Positions 43,203 through 50,337 of a stretch of 64,000 nucleotides of DNA are shown in pieces. The DNA comes from an uncultured Bilophila sp. (GTDB lineage: Bacteria; Desulfobacterota; Desulfovibrionia; Desulfovibrionales; Desulfovibrionaceae), in NCBI GenBank assembly GCA_910585945.1, contig CAJUHZ010000011.1, forward strand, positions 16,843 to 80,842, given 5' to 3'. Below the pieces are notes generated by a model that searched no databases, was not told where the DNA came from, and worked only from the letters and a program-made list of their open reading frames with translations. The position numbers and the translations under genes are program-made. Within the stretch, counting starts at the first letter, position 1; every line of letters starts with the position of its first letter.

Positions 43203-43387
43203 GGCGTTTCTCCTTCGTTTCCCCGCCGGGGCGGGACAGGCGCGGAAAAGGCGTGGTTTGCCTTTTGCCGTGCCCGTTGTTCGTTCATTGGGCACGACGC
43301 CAGCCTCCTGTCGCTCCGGTCCTTTGCGGGAGGGGCGACACGGGCGTCCGCTCGTGCGGGCGCCGGAGTCCGGTCAATGGGAAAACG

Positions 43388-45076
43388 CTACACCTGCATC
43401 CGGAGCGGGAAGCGGAAGCCGATCGCTCCGGTGGGGCAACTGGTGCGGCAGTTGGCGCAGTGCCAGCATTCGTCGCCAAAGGCCACTTCCGGCCGATCCC
43501 TGTCGCCCGCATGCCGCAATTCCAGCACATAGCCGGGGCAGTCGTCCACGCATGTGCCGCAGCCCTTGCAGTGGCCGCAGTGGAAACAGCGCCCGGCTTC
43601 GGCGCTGGCCTGTTCGCGGTCATAGCCGGCATTGATTTCCGTAAAATCGAACCGGTTGACGCCGGTCTGCCGCTCCGGCTCGCGCCTTTCGTACTGGCTG
43701 ATGCCGTAGATTTCTTCCAGCGCCACGACATGGGGCGCTTCCCTGCCGGCCATGTCGTCGCGGGGTTCCAGCATTCCGGCGTCATTGAAGGCGTAGACGC
43801 GCGCCGTTTCGCCTGTCAGCCAGGTGTGCGCGCCAAAGGCGGCGCGGCGGCCGCCGCCAACGGCCGCGGCAATGGAGGCCGGCCCGGAAGCGACGTCTCC
43901 GGCGGCGAACACGCCCTCAAGCGAGGTGGCCTGATCGCTGTTTGCCGCAAGGCAGCCGCGCGGGGTCAGTTCCGGCGCGGCGTCGGCCATGAAGTCGAGA
44001 TCGGTTTTCATGCCCACGGCAAGGATCACGGCGTCGCACTCCAGCGTGTGATCCCCGCCGGGCACGGGAACAAGGGAAAGGCGGCCCGCTTCGTCAAAGC
44101 GGCATTCCGCCACTTCGCAATACTTCACGCCGCGCACGCGCCCTTCTGTCGCGTCAATGCCCGACAGGGTGCAGGCGTTGTGGATGATCACGCCCTCTTC
44201 GCGGGCCTGATCCAGATCTTCCTGCGGGGCGCGCATTTCGCCCGGCTTTTCCAGGCAGATGACGTGGACTTCTTCCGCGCCCAGACGGCGGGCGGTGAAG
44301 GCGCAGTCAAAGCCGACGCCGCCCCCGCCCATGACCACAACGCGCCTGCCCACGCGCGGGCGATCGCCCAGGGCCGCCGCGCGCAGGAAGGCCACGGCCC
44401 TGACCGCGTGTTCCGCGCCGGGGATGGGCAGGCTGTTTTCTTTTGGAGCGCCGGCGGCCACGACCACGGCGTCGTGCGCGGCTCGCAGATCGGCAAAGGC
44501 GATATCGCGCCCGATCAGCGTGTTGACGCGGGCGCGCACGCCCAGTTCGAGCACGCGGCCGACTTCGCGATCCACCACGTCGCGGGGCAGGCGGAAATCG
44601 GGCACGCCGTAGCGGGGCACGCCGCCAAGCACGGGGTTGGCCTCGTACACGGTGACCCCATGCCCGAGCAGGGCGAGAAACCAGGCGGCGCTCAGCCCGG
44701 CCGGGCCGCCTCCGATGACGGCGACGCGCCTGCCCGTGGCCGGCCGGGGCGTGAAGCGCGCGACGTCGCGTCCGCCAAAGTCGGCGGCGGCGCGCTCGAT
44801 CGCCCGCGTGTTCACGCAGGCGTCAAAGCCGGCCCGGTTGCACCGGTTCTGGCAAAAATGCGGGCACACGCGCCCTGTCACGCCCGGAAAGGGGTTTTTG
44901 GCCAGGAGATAGCGCAAGGCTTCTCCGAACGATCCCTGCTCGACGAGCGCCTGCATTTTCTGGATGGGGTTGCCGGCGGGACAGGACTGTTCGCAGGGCG
45001 AGGTGCGGAACTGTTCCTTCAGGCTGTCGCCAAGGGCGATGGGACGGGTGATTTCTCGGCTGTATTTGGGAGGCAT
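43388..45076 (-). CDS. GltD-like NAD(P)H:acceptor oxidoreductase fused to an AprB-like ferredoxin domain
   Basis: Cytoplasmic iron-sulfur flavoprotein of 562 residues. The N-terminal Fer4_20 cluster domain has four cysteines (SPCEQSCPAG; VCPHFCQNRC). Then come an FAD-binding site (VAVIGGGPAGLSAAWFL near residue 117), an NAD(P) site (RRVVVMGGGGVGFDCAF near residue 243), and GVFAAGDVASGPASI. The C-terminus adds a two-cluster ferredoxin: Cys497/500/503/506/509/513 and Cys537/540/543/547. The last motif, CWHCANCRTSCPTGAI, resembles the C-terminus of adenylylsulfate reductase beta. It likely passes electrons from NAD(P)H to the AprA-like flavoprotein encoded 70 bases upstream. The acceptor is unknown. 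Confidence 0.82.
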   Translation of the reverse strand: MPPKYSREITRPIALGDSLKEQFRTSPCEQSCPAGNPIQKMQALVEQGSFGEALRYLLAKNPFPGVTGRVCPHFCQNRCNRAGFDACVNTRAIERAAADFGGRDVARFTPRPATGRRVAVIGGGPAGLSAAWFLALLGHGVTVYEANPVLGGVPRYGVPDFRLPRDVVDREVGRVLELGVRARVNTLIGRDIAFADLRAAHDAVVVAAGAPKENSLPIPGAEHAVRAVAFLRAAALGDRPRVGRRVVVMGGGGVGFDCAFTARRLGAEEVHVICLEKPGEMRAPQEDLDQAREEGVIIHNACTLSGIDATEGRVRGVKYCEVAECRFDEAGRLSLVPVPGGDHTLECDAVILAVGMKTDLDFMADAAPELTPRGCLAANSDQATSLEGVFAAGDVASGPASIAAAVGGGRRAAFGAHTWLTGETARVYAFNDAGMLEPRDDMAGREAPHVVALEEIYGISQYERREPERQTGVNRFDFTEINAGYDREQASAEAGRCFHCGHCKGCGTCVDDCPGYVLELRHAGDRDRPEVAFGDECWHCANCRTSCPTGAIGFRFPLRMQV

Positions 45077-45146
45077 GGCGATACTCCTCGAATGAACGGA
45101 ATGAAGGATGAATGCGTTTTGTTGCGGATGACCCGGCGGTGCGCCG

Positions 45147-46823
45147 TTACAGCAGGGGGGCCTTGCCCCAGTGGAACACGGAGCCGTTTTCTCCCCGGGT
45201 CAGCAGCAGCGGTTTGGCCATGTCGGGATTGAGCGAGGGGTAGTCCGCGATTTTGTAGACGCAGCGGCCTGTCTCCTTGCGCTCCATCGTGGCTTCAATG
45301 GCGAGTTCGCAGACCTTCAGCACCTCGCGGGCTTCGTGGCAGCGCATGAGATCGCGCAGGGTGTCCGCATGGAGGTTCGCCGCCTTGCCGGAAAGGAAGC
45401 GGATCTTTTCCAGCGCGCGTTCCATGCCCGCCATCGAGCGGCGGAAGCCCATGTAGTACATCATGACGTTGCGGGCGGCCTCTTCCAGCTCGTGGTAGGA
45501 GACGGACTCGTCGTCCTTCTCGCCGCGGAGTGGGGCGAAAACCTGGTCCTTCACGCTTGCGGCAAGGTCTTCATCCACGCGCCCGGCCGCGCTCATGCCG
45601 GAAGCCTTCAGGCCGGCCTGCCGCCCGGCTTCGTACCCGCCGCACATGGCCCCGGAGCAGTAGAGGAAGATGCTTCCGCAGAACAGGCCGGGGATGGTGC
45701 TTTCAAACGAATCGTTCACCGCCAGGGTTCCGCCGAAGATCAGTTCGCCGATCTCCACTTCCAGCAGCTTGTGCTGAAAGTCGGTTGCGGTGCAGTCGGC
45801 CCAGTCACCGAACGTCGCCTTGTCCCCGGGCATGAGCACATACTGGAGTTCGCGCACCACGTCCGGATCGACGTGGCGCATGTCCATGTAGAAGGGCGGG
45901 CCGGAGCCTTCGAGCTGTTCCTGGAAGGTTCCCTGAATCTGGTTGTTGCGCACGCCGTTTTCCCACATCGGGTCGTATTTGCCCATGAAGCGCTCTCCGA
46001 GGGCGTTGATCTCGTGCGCGCCGGAGCTGTTGATGCCGTTCATGCCCGGGCAGCCGTAGCCCTTGGGCAACATGGTGGCGCGCTGGTAGGTGTCCAGTTC
46101 CGTGACGGCCGCGCCGGCTTCGTAGCCGAGGACCACGCCCGCGCCGGTGTTGTAGGGGTACATCCACACGTTGTAGGGGTTGTGGGTGGAGTTGTTGAAA
46201 CCGCGCGTGGCCGATCGCCCCTGGGCGGAGACCACGGTTTTGGCCCGCACCAGCACATAGTCGCCGGTGGCCACGTTCCAACCGAGCGCGCCGCAGGCCC
46301 TGCCGCCGTCCGTGAGGATGCGCACGGCCATGATCCTGTCGAGCACGTTCACGCCGGATGCGCGCACGATGCGGGCCATGACCCGCTTGATCGTCATGCC
46401 GTTGGCGATGTGGCACCACCAGGTTCCGGGCTGGCCGAACCCCTGCGTGCGGTGGCGGCGTCCGTCGGCAGTCGTGCCGAAGTTCACCCCGCCTTTTTCC
46501 AGCATGTCGAGAATGGGGCGCATGTGTCCGTACCAGCCGTTGACCAGCATGGCCGGGGTCCAGCCGTTGAGGGGCTTGGCGTAAAATTTCACCAGGTCGT
46601 CCGCGGTATCGAAGGGGACCCCCTGTTCGTCCAGCACGGCCATGTAATGGTCGTTGCCGCCGCCGATGCAGCCGGAGCTTTCCAGCTTGCCCTTGTCCAT
46701 CAGGATCACGTCAAGGCCCTGCTCCCGCGAGCCAAGGGCCGCGCCGCAGCCGGAAGCGCCCGAACCGATCACCAGCACGTCGGTTTCAAGCAATGTGCCG
46801 AGCGGATGCGTCGAAGAGTTCAT
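45147..46823 (-). CDS. FAD-dependent reductase of the fumarate reductase / AprA flavoprotein superfamily
   Basis: Flavoprotein of 558 residues. The N-terminal FAD site reads VLVIGSGASGCGAALGSREQ (residues 16-35), followed by MDKGKLESSG, which is close to the AprA DKASLERSG signature. Mid-protein stretches GGNDHY, RGFNNSTHNPY and YMDMRHVDPD resemble adenylylsulfate reductase alpha more than classical fumarate reductases. The C-terminal third is helical. There is no signal peptide, so it acts in the cytoplasm. AGGAGG precedes the ATG at 46823. It is the first gene of an operon with the ferredoxin-fused oxidoreductase and a DASS transporter. It is not the canonical AprA, whose length is about 660 residues. 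Substrate unknown. Confidence 0.78.
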   Translation of the reverse strand: MNSSTHPLGTLLETDVLVIGSGASGCGAALGSREQGLDVILMDKGKLESSGCIGGGNDHYMAVLDEQGVPFDTADDLVKFYAKPLNGWTPAMLVNGWYGHMRPILDMLEKGGVNFGTTADGRRHRTQGFGQPGTWWCHIANGMTIKRVMARIVRASGVNVLDRIMAVRILTDGGRACGALGWNVATGDYVLVRAKTVVSAQGRSATRGFNNSTHNPYNVWMYPYNTGAGVVLGYEAGAAVTELDTYQRATMLPKGYGCPGMNGINSSGAHEINALGERFMGKYDPMWENGVRNNQIQGTFQEQLEGSGPPFYMDMRHVDPDVVRELQYVLMPGDKATFGDWADCTATDFQHKLLEVEIGELIFGGTLAVNDSFESTIPGLFCGSIFLYCSGAMCGGYEAGRQAGLKASGMSAAGRVDEDLAASVKDQVFAPLRGEKDDESVSYHELEEAARNVMMYYMGFRRSMAGMERALEKIRFLSGKAANLHADTLRDLMRCHEAREVLKVCELAIEATMERKETGRCVYKIADYPSLNPDMAKPLLLTRGENGSVFHWGKAPLL

Positions 46824-47036
46824 ACAGCCTCCTGAATCGGGTAAAATCGTGTTGTGAAAAAAATATCGTTGAAGGGGATATGTATTGTCAAATCGAAAAA
46901 AAGAAACTATTGTTCGATAAAATGCAACATATGGACGCGGTTGCCGAACGAGCGGAAGCGCCTTTGCGGCAGGCGGGCCATTTCTTCCGCCCGGAATGAT
47001 ATGCAGAGTTTTTGCCATGTTGCCTGGGAGTATACG

Positions 47037-47804
47037 ATGCTTGCGGACTTGCTGAACAGGATCGATGCAAATCAGTCCATCATCAATGCTTGCCGCCCTT
47101 TTGAAAATGCGGGTCTGGTGAAGGAAATTCGGGATTTTTATCGTATCGGCATCGTGTATTCTTCCAATGCCATTGAAGGCTATTCATATACACTTTCCGA
47201 GACGAAAATACTGATTGAAGATGGCCTGACAGCAGGCGGAAAACCGCTCAGGGATGCCTTTGCCGTAACAGGTCTGGCAAAGGCGTATGATTATATGTTC
47301 AGCCTTTTGCATGGATCTGGACTCACAGAGAAAGATCTGCTCGCCATGCATGGAATGCTTTCAAACAGTCTTGAGAATAATGCCAAAGCGGGGGCATACC
47401 GGGACAAACATGTTTTTGTGACAGGATCGCGGTATCCGGTGTGCCAGCCTGATGAAATCGCGGCGCATATGGATGCGCTCTTTACCCGTGAAAGAATGAC
47501 GCGACAGGATGAACATCCTGTTGCCCATGCCGCCAGGTTTCATAAGGATTTGGTTTTCATCCATCCCTTTGCGGACGGAAACGGGCGCGTTTCCCGCCTG
47601 GCGATGAATATTCTTCTTATTCAGAACGGGTATCTGCCAGTCGTGATTTCGCCCGTTCTTCGGCACGAGTACATGGAATGTCTTGAAAAGGCGCACCGGA
47701 ATGACAACGATTTCATCATTTTCATTGCCCGGAGCGTCATTGAAACTCAGAAGGACTTGCTGCGGCTGCTCAGGGGAATGCCGAGTGATCGACAAGATGC
47801 GTGA
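47037..47804 (+). CDS. Fic-family AMP-transferase with N-terminal inhibitory helix
   Basis: Protein of 255 residues with the Fic catalytic loop HPFADGNGRVSR, catalytic His176, that transfers AMP (or a related group) to hydroxyl side chains of target proteins. An inhibitory motif SNAIEG (Ser43, Glu47) in the N-terminal helix marks it as a self-inhibited class II-type Fic. The ATG at 47037 has GGGAG upstream; the open frame extends to 46854 but the added residues are not Fic-like. Base composition is clearly lower in GC than both neighbours, suggesting horizontal acquisition. It sits between the LysR gene and the divergent flavoprotein operon, ending 29 bases before the LysR start. Confidence 0.88.
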   Translation: MLADLLNRIDANQSIINACRPFENAGLVKEIRDFYRIGIVYSSNAIEGYSYTLSETKILIEDGLTAGGKPLRDAFAVTGLAKAYDYMFSLLHGSGLTEKDLLAMHGMLSNSLENNAKAGAYRDKHVFVTGSRYPVCQPDEIAAHMDALFTRERMTRQDEHPVAHAARFHKDLVFIHPFADGNGRVSRLAMNILLIQNGYLPVVISPVLRHEYMECLEKAHRNDNDFIIFIARSVIETQKDLLRLLRGMPSDRQDA

Positions 47805-47833
47805 AATGCGTTCCAGACAGCGGAGATCGTTTC

Positions 47834-48814
47834 ATGATTGAAGAGCTGAGCGGGGATTTTTTCCAGCAATTGCGCGGCTTCTACTACACGGCGCAAACCG
47901 GCGGCCTGCGCAAGGCGGCGCACTTCATGAATCGCAACCCCTCCACCATCAGTTGGCAGATCCGGCAATTGGAGCAGGAACTTGGCGTGGTGCTGTTTGA
48001 TCGCTACAAGAAGAGTCTGCGCATCACGCCGGAGGGTGAACGCCTGCTGGCCTGGACCATTTCCACTTTCGAGCTGTTGCGGGGCATGAAGTCGGACGTC
48101 AGTTCCCCTTCCGGCGTCTTGCGGGGCACGGTCAGCGTTTCCAGCAATCTGCCCTTTTCGGCGCATGTTGTGGGCGTGGTTTCCGCGTTCCGCAAGGCGC
48201 ACCCCGAGGTGCGCATCAAGATCCGCCGCGCGCTGACGTATGAGGTGGTGGATGACGTGGCCAGTTCCCGCGTGGATTTCGGGCTTACCGGCATGACGGC
48301 TGAATCTTCCAACTGCGAGCTTGAGGAACTCTTCACGTCCCGCCCCCTGCTCGTCGTCCCGGCCGGCAACGAGTTCCGCCTGCCCGAACGGCCGACGCCG
48401 GACGATCTCGGTCGTCTGCCGTTCATTTCCTTCCTGGCGGAAAACATGGAGGAGCGGGGCGATCCGTATTTCGACACCTCCTTGCGCTCCCTGCCGCGGC
48501 CGCTGAACATCGTGCTCAGCGTCAACAACTACCACCTCATGCTCCGGTATGTGAAACAGGGCCTCGGTGTGGCCGTGATGGACGAAATGTGCCTCAGCGC
48601 CAGCGCCTACGGCGCGGCCTGGGACGACGTGGTGGCCTACCCCCTGGATCATGTGCTGCCTGTGGTGCGTTGCGGCATTCTCCTGCGGCGGCACAAGCGG
48701 CTCAGCTCTCAGGCGGCGGCGCTCATTGAACAGATCCGCCGCGATCCCTCCCTGCGCGAGCCTGCCCTGGTCAGGCTCCGGGACGCGCGCATCGCCCTTG
48801 GCGGTGAAAGCTGA
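47834..48814 (+). CDS. LysR-family transcriptional regulator
   Basis: DNA-binding regulator of 326 residues. The N-terminal winged helix-turn-helix (FYYTAQTGGLRKAAHFMNRN, then PSTISWQIRQLEQELGVVLF) covers about residues 11-66. The C-terminal periplasmic-binding-protein-like effector domain runs from about 95 to 300. I take the ATG at 47834 with GGAGA six bases upstream; a GTG at 47801 overlapping the Fic stop is possible. Before the Fic gene arrived it would have been divergent from the flavoprotein operon, the usual LysR layout, so that operon is its most likely target. The effector is unknown. Confidence 0.88.
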   Translation: MIEELSGDFFQQLRGFYYTAQTGGLRKAAHFMNRNPSTISWQIRQLEQELGVVLFDRYKKSLRITPEGERLLAWTISTFELLRGMKSDVSSPSGVLRGTVSVSSNLPFSAHVVGVVSAFRKAHPEVRIKIRRALTYEVVDDVASSRVDFGLTGMTAESSNCELEELFTSRPLLVVPAGNEFRLPERPTPDDLGRLPFISFLAENMEERGDPYFDTSLRSLPRPLNIVLSVNNYHLMLRYVKQGLGVAVMDEMCLSASAYGAAWDDVVAYPLDHVLPVVRCGILLRRHKRLSSQAAALIEQIRRDPSLREPALVRLRDARIALGGES

Positions 48815-48820
48815 TCCGGG

Positions 48821-48880
48821 ATGCGGGGCCCGCCCCACACCCCGCCGGGGCATTCTGCCCCCGGACCCCTCGGTTGCCGG
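48821..48880. repeat. GC-rich dispersed hairpin repeat, copy 3
   Basis: Contains GGGGCCCGCCCCACACCCCG, CCGGGGCATTCTGCCCCCGG and ACCCCTCGGTTGCCGG in order. The inverted halves can fold as a long hairpin. It follows the LysR gene and shares its core with copies at 8121, 38797 and 62883. Confidence 0.65.
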
Positions 48881-49038
48881 CCTGGCGCAAGGCGTTGGCC
48901 AGCGGAGGACAGGGGAATTATTGCTGCGGATTGCGGATTCGGGCGTTTGCGGATAGGTGTTTTTCTCCCGAACGCAGTTTGTGAAAGGTTTGCCCGTTCC
49001 TGCCGCTGCAGGGGAATCCATAACCATCAGGGAGCCGT

Positions 49039-50268
49039 ATGGGCGCGCCGCTTGGATCCGAAGACCATGTGTTGTCCCGCATTGATCATTTTTTTCCGGA
49101 AGCGTCCGCGTTTCCCGGCGTGCGTCTCGGCAGGGGGGACGACTGTGCCGTGCTGGACGGGGACGGCCTGCTGTGCGTGAGCACCGATCTGTTCATGGAG
49201 GGAACGCATTTCCGGCGCGCGTATTTCTCGCCCGAGGATATCGGCTGGAAGGCGCTGGCCGTGAACCTGAGCGATCTGGCCGGGATGGGGGCTGTTCCCG
49301 TTGGCTTTACGGCCGCGATCGCGCTCCCGCCGGACGCTGACGAAGACCTGGCGGACGGGCTGTTCCAGGGCATGGCGGATCTGGCCTCTCTCTCCCGCTT
49401 TGGCGGTTTTTCGCCGGTTCCCCTGGTGGGCGGGGATCTTTCCCGTGCGGATCGCCTGCACCTGTGCCTCACGGTGTTCGGCCGCACGGAACGGCCCCTG
49501 ACGCGGGGCGGGGCCATGCCCGGCGACGTGGTTTTTCTGGTTGGCCGTGCCGGTCTGGCCCGTGCCGGTCTGCTGGCCCTGGAAGCAGCCCTGGAAGCAG
49601 CCCTGGAGGCGGCGCTGGCTTCGACAGGGAGGGAGACGCCTGCTGGGAACAGGGCGGCAGGGGAAACGGCGGACAAGGCGGGCCGCAATATTGCGGACAG
49701 GGTGCGCGCTTGTTATCCCGAAGCGGTGGCCGCCCATCTGCGGCCCCTGCCCCGGCTGGCGGAGGGAACGCGCCTCTCGGCTCTGGCCGCCGCTCTGGAG
49801 CGCGAACGGGGCGAAAGCGTGCGTCTGGGGCTTATGGATCTTTCGGACGGACTTGCGCGCGATTTGCCGCGTCTGCTCGGCCCGGGAAAGGGCGCGGCTA
49901 TCCGCCTGCCCAAACCGCACCCCGAAATCGTGCGCTTTCTGCTGGAAACAGAGGGAAGTCGCGCCGGGGCGGAATTCGTCGAAAGCGGCCAATCCGGCGG
50001 CATGGCCGCAACGGTGACCTCGGGCGCGACTGAACGCATGGCGGGGAGCACGGCGGAGGACGAAGCCGCCCGCGTGACGCGTCATGCCTGGCTTGGCGGA
50101 GAGGAATACGGACTGATCGGCTTTTGCGAGCCGCGTTTTGCCGCGCAAGTCATGGTGAATGCGGCAGAGGCCGTTTTTTTGGGACATGTCACTGAAGACG
50201 GGCGTTTCCTGTGCAACGGCCTGGACTGCGGCCGCGACTTCGGGCCGGGTTTTGATCATTTTTCGTAG
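49039..50268 (+). CDS. thiL: Thiamine-monophosphate kinase, enlarged
   Basis: Last enzyme of thiamine pyrophosphate synthesis, phosphorylating thiamine monophosphate; 409 residues, longer than the usual 310-330. The ATP-binding AIR-synthase fold is visible: RLGRGDDCAVLDGD near residue 30, STDLFMEGTHFRR, VNLSDLAGMGA near residue 76, GGDLSRADRLHL, LMDLSDGLARDL near 270, and the closing GGEEYGLIGF. Extra length comes from low-complexity inserts at about residues 180-215 (LEAALEAALEAAL, encoded by a 12-base tandem repeat at 49578-49613) and 310-340. GGGAG precedes the ATG. No thiamine riboswitch is seen upstream. Confidence 0.9.
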   Translation: MGAPLGSEDHVLSRIDHFFPEASAFPGVRLGRGDDCAVLDGDGLLCVSTDLFMEGTHFRRAYFSPEDIGWKALAVNLSDLAGMGAVPVGFTAAIALPPDADEDLADGLFQGMADLASLSRFGGFSPVPLVGGDLSRADRLHLCLTVFGRTERPLTRGGAMPGDVVFLVGRAGLARAGLLALEAALEAALEAALASTGRETPAGNRAAGETADKAGRNIADRVRACYPEAVAAHLRPLPRLAEGTRLSALAAALERERGESVRLGLMDLSDGLARDLPRLLGPGKGAAIRLPKPHPEIVRFLLETEGSRAGAEFVESGQSGGMAATVTSGATERMAGSTAEDEAARVTRHAWLGGEEYGLIGFCEPRFAAQVMVNAAEAVFLGHVTEDGRFLCNGLDCGRDFGPGFDHFS

Positions 50269-50337
50269 TGCACAGGTCGTGAAGTGTTTTTCTGATGAAT
50301 TGGAGCGTCTGCCGGGATCAGACGCCGGAGGGCGGAC

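Noticed and set aside
45147..46823. Canonical dissimilatory adenylylsulfate reductase AprA
   Set aside because: It is about 100 residues shorter than AprA, lacks an adjacent stand-alone aprB and is linked to an NAD(P)H oxidoreductase, so only superfamily membership is claimed.
45171..46835. Long plus-strand open frame opposite the flavoprotein gene
   Set aside because: It is an antisense shadow caused by high GC at third positions. It has no ribosome binding site and no recognisable domain, and the minus-strand gene is a clear flavoprotein. The same applies to long frames opposite nrdD (14453-17149), the chemoreceptor (17928-19517), the sensor kinase (8347-10686), the ABC exporter (58113-60302) and der (29143-30726).
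46854..47036. Extended N-terminus of the Fic protein from 46854
   Set aside because: The additional 61 residues are basic and cysteine-rich without similarity to Fic proteins, and GGGAG precedes the ATG at 47037.
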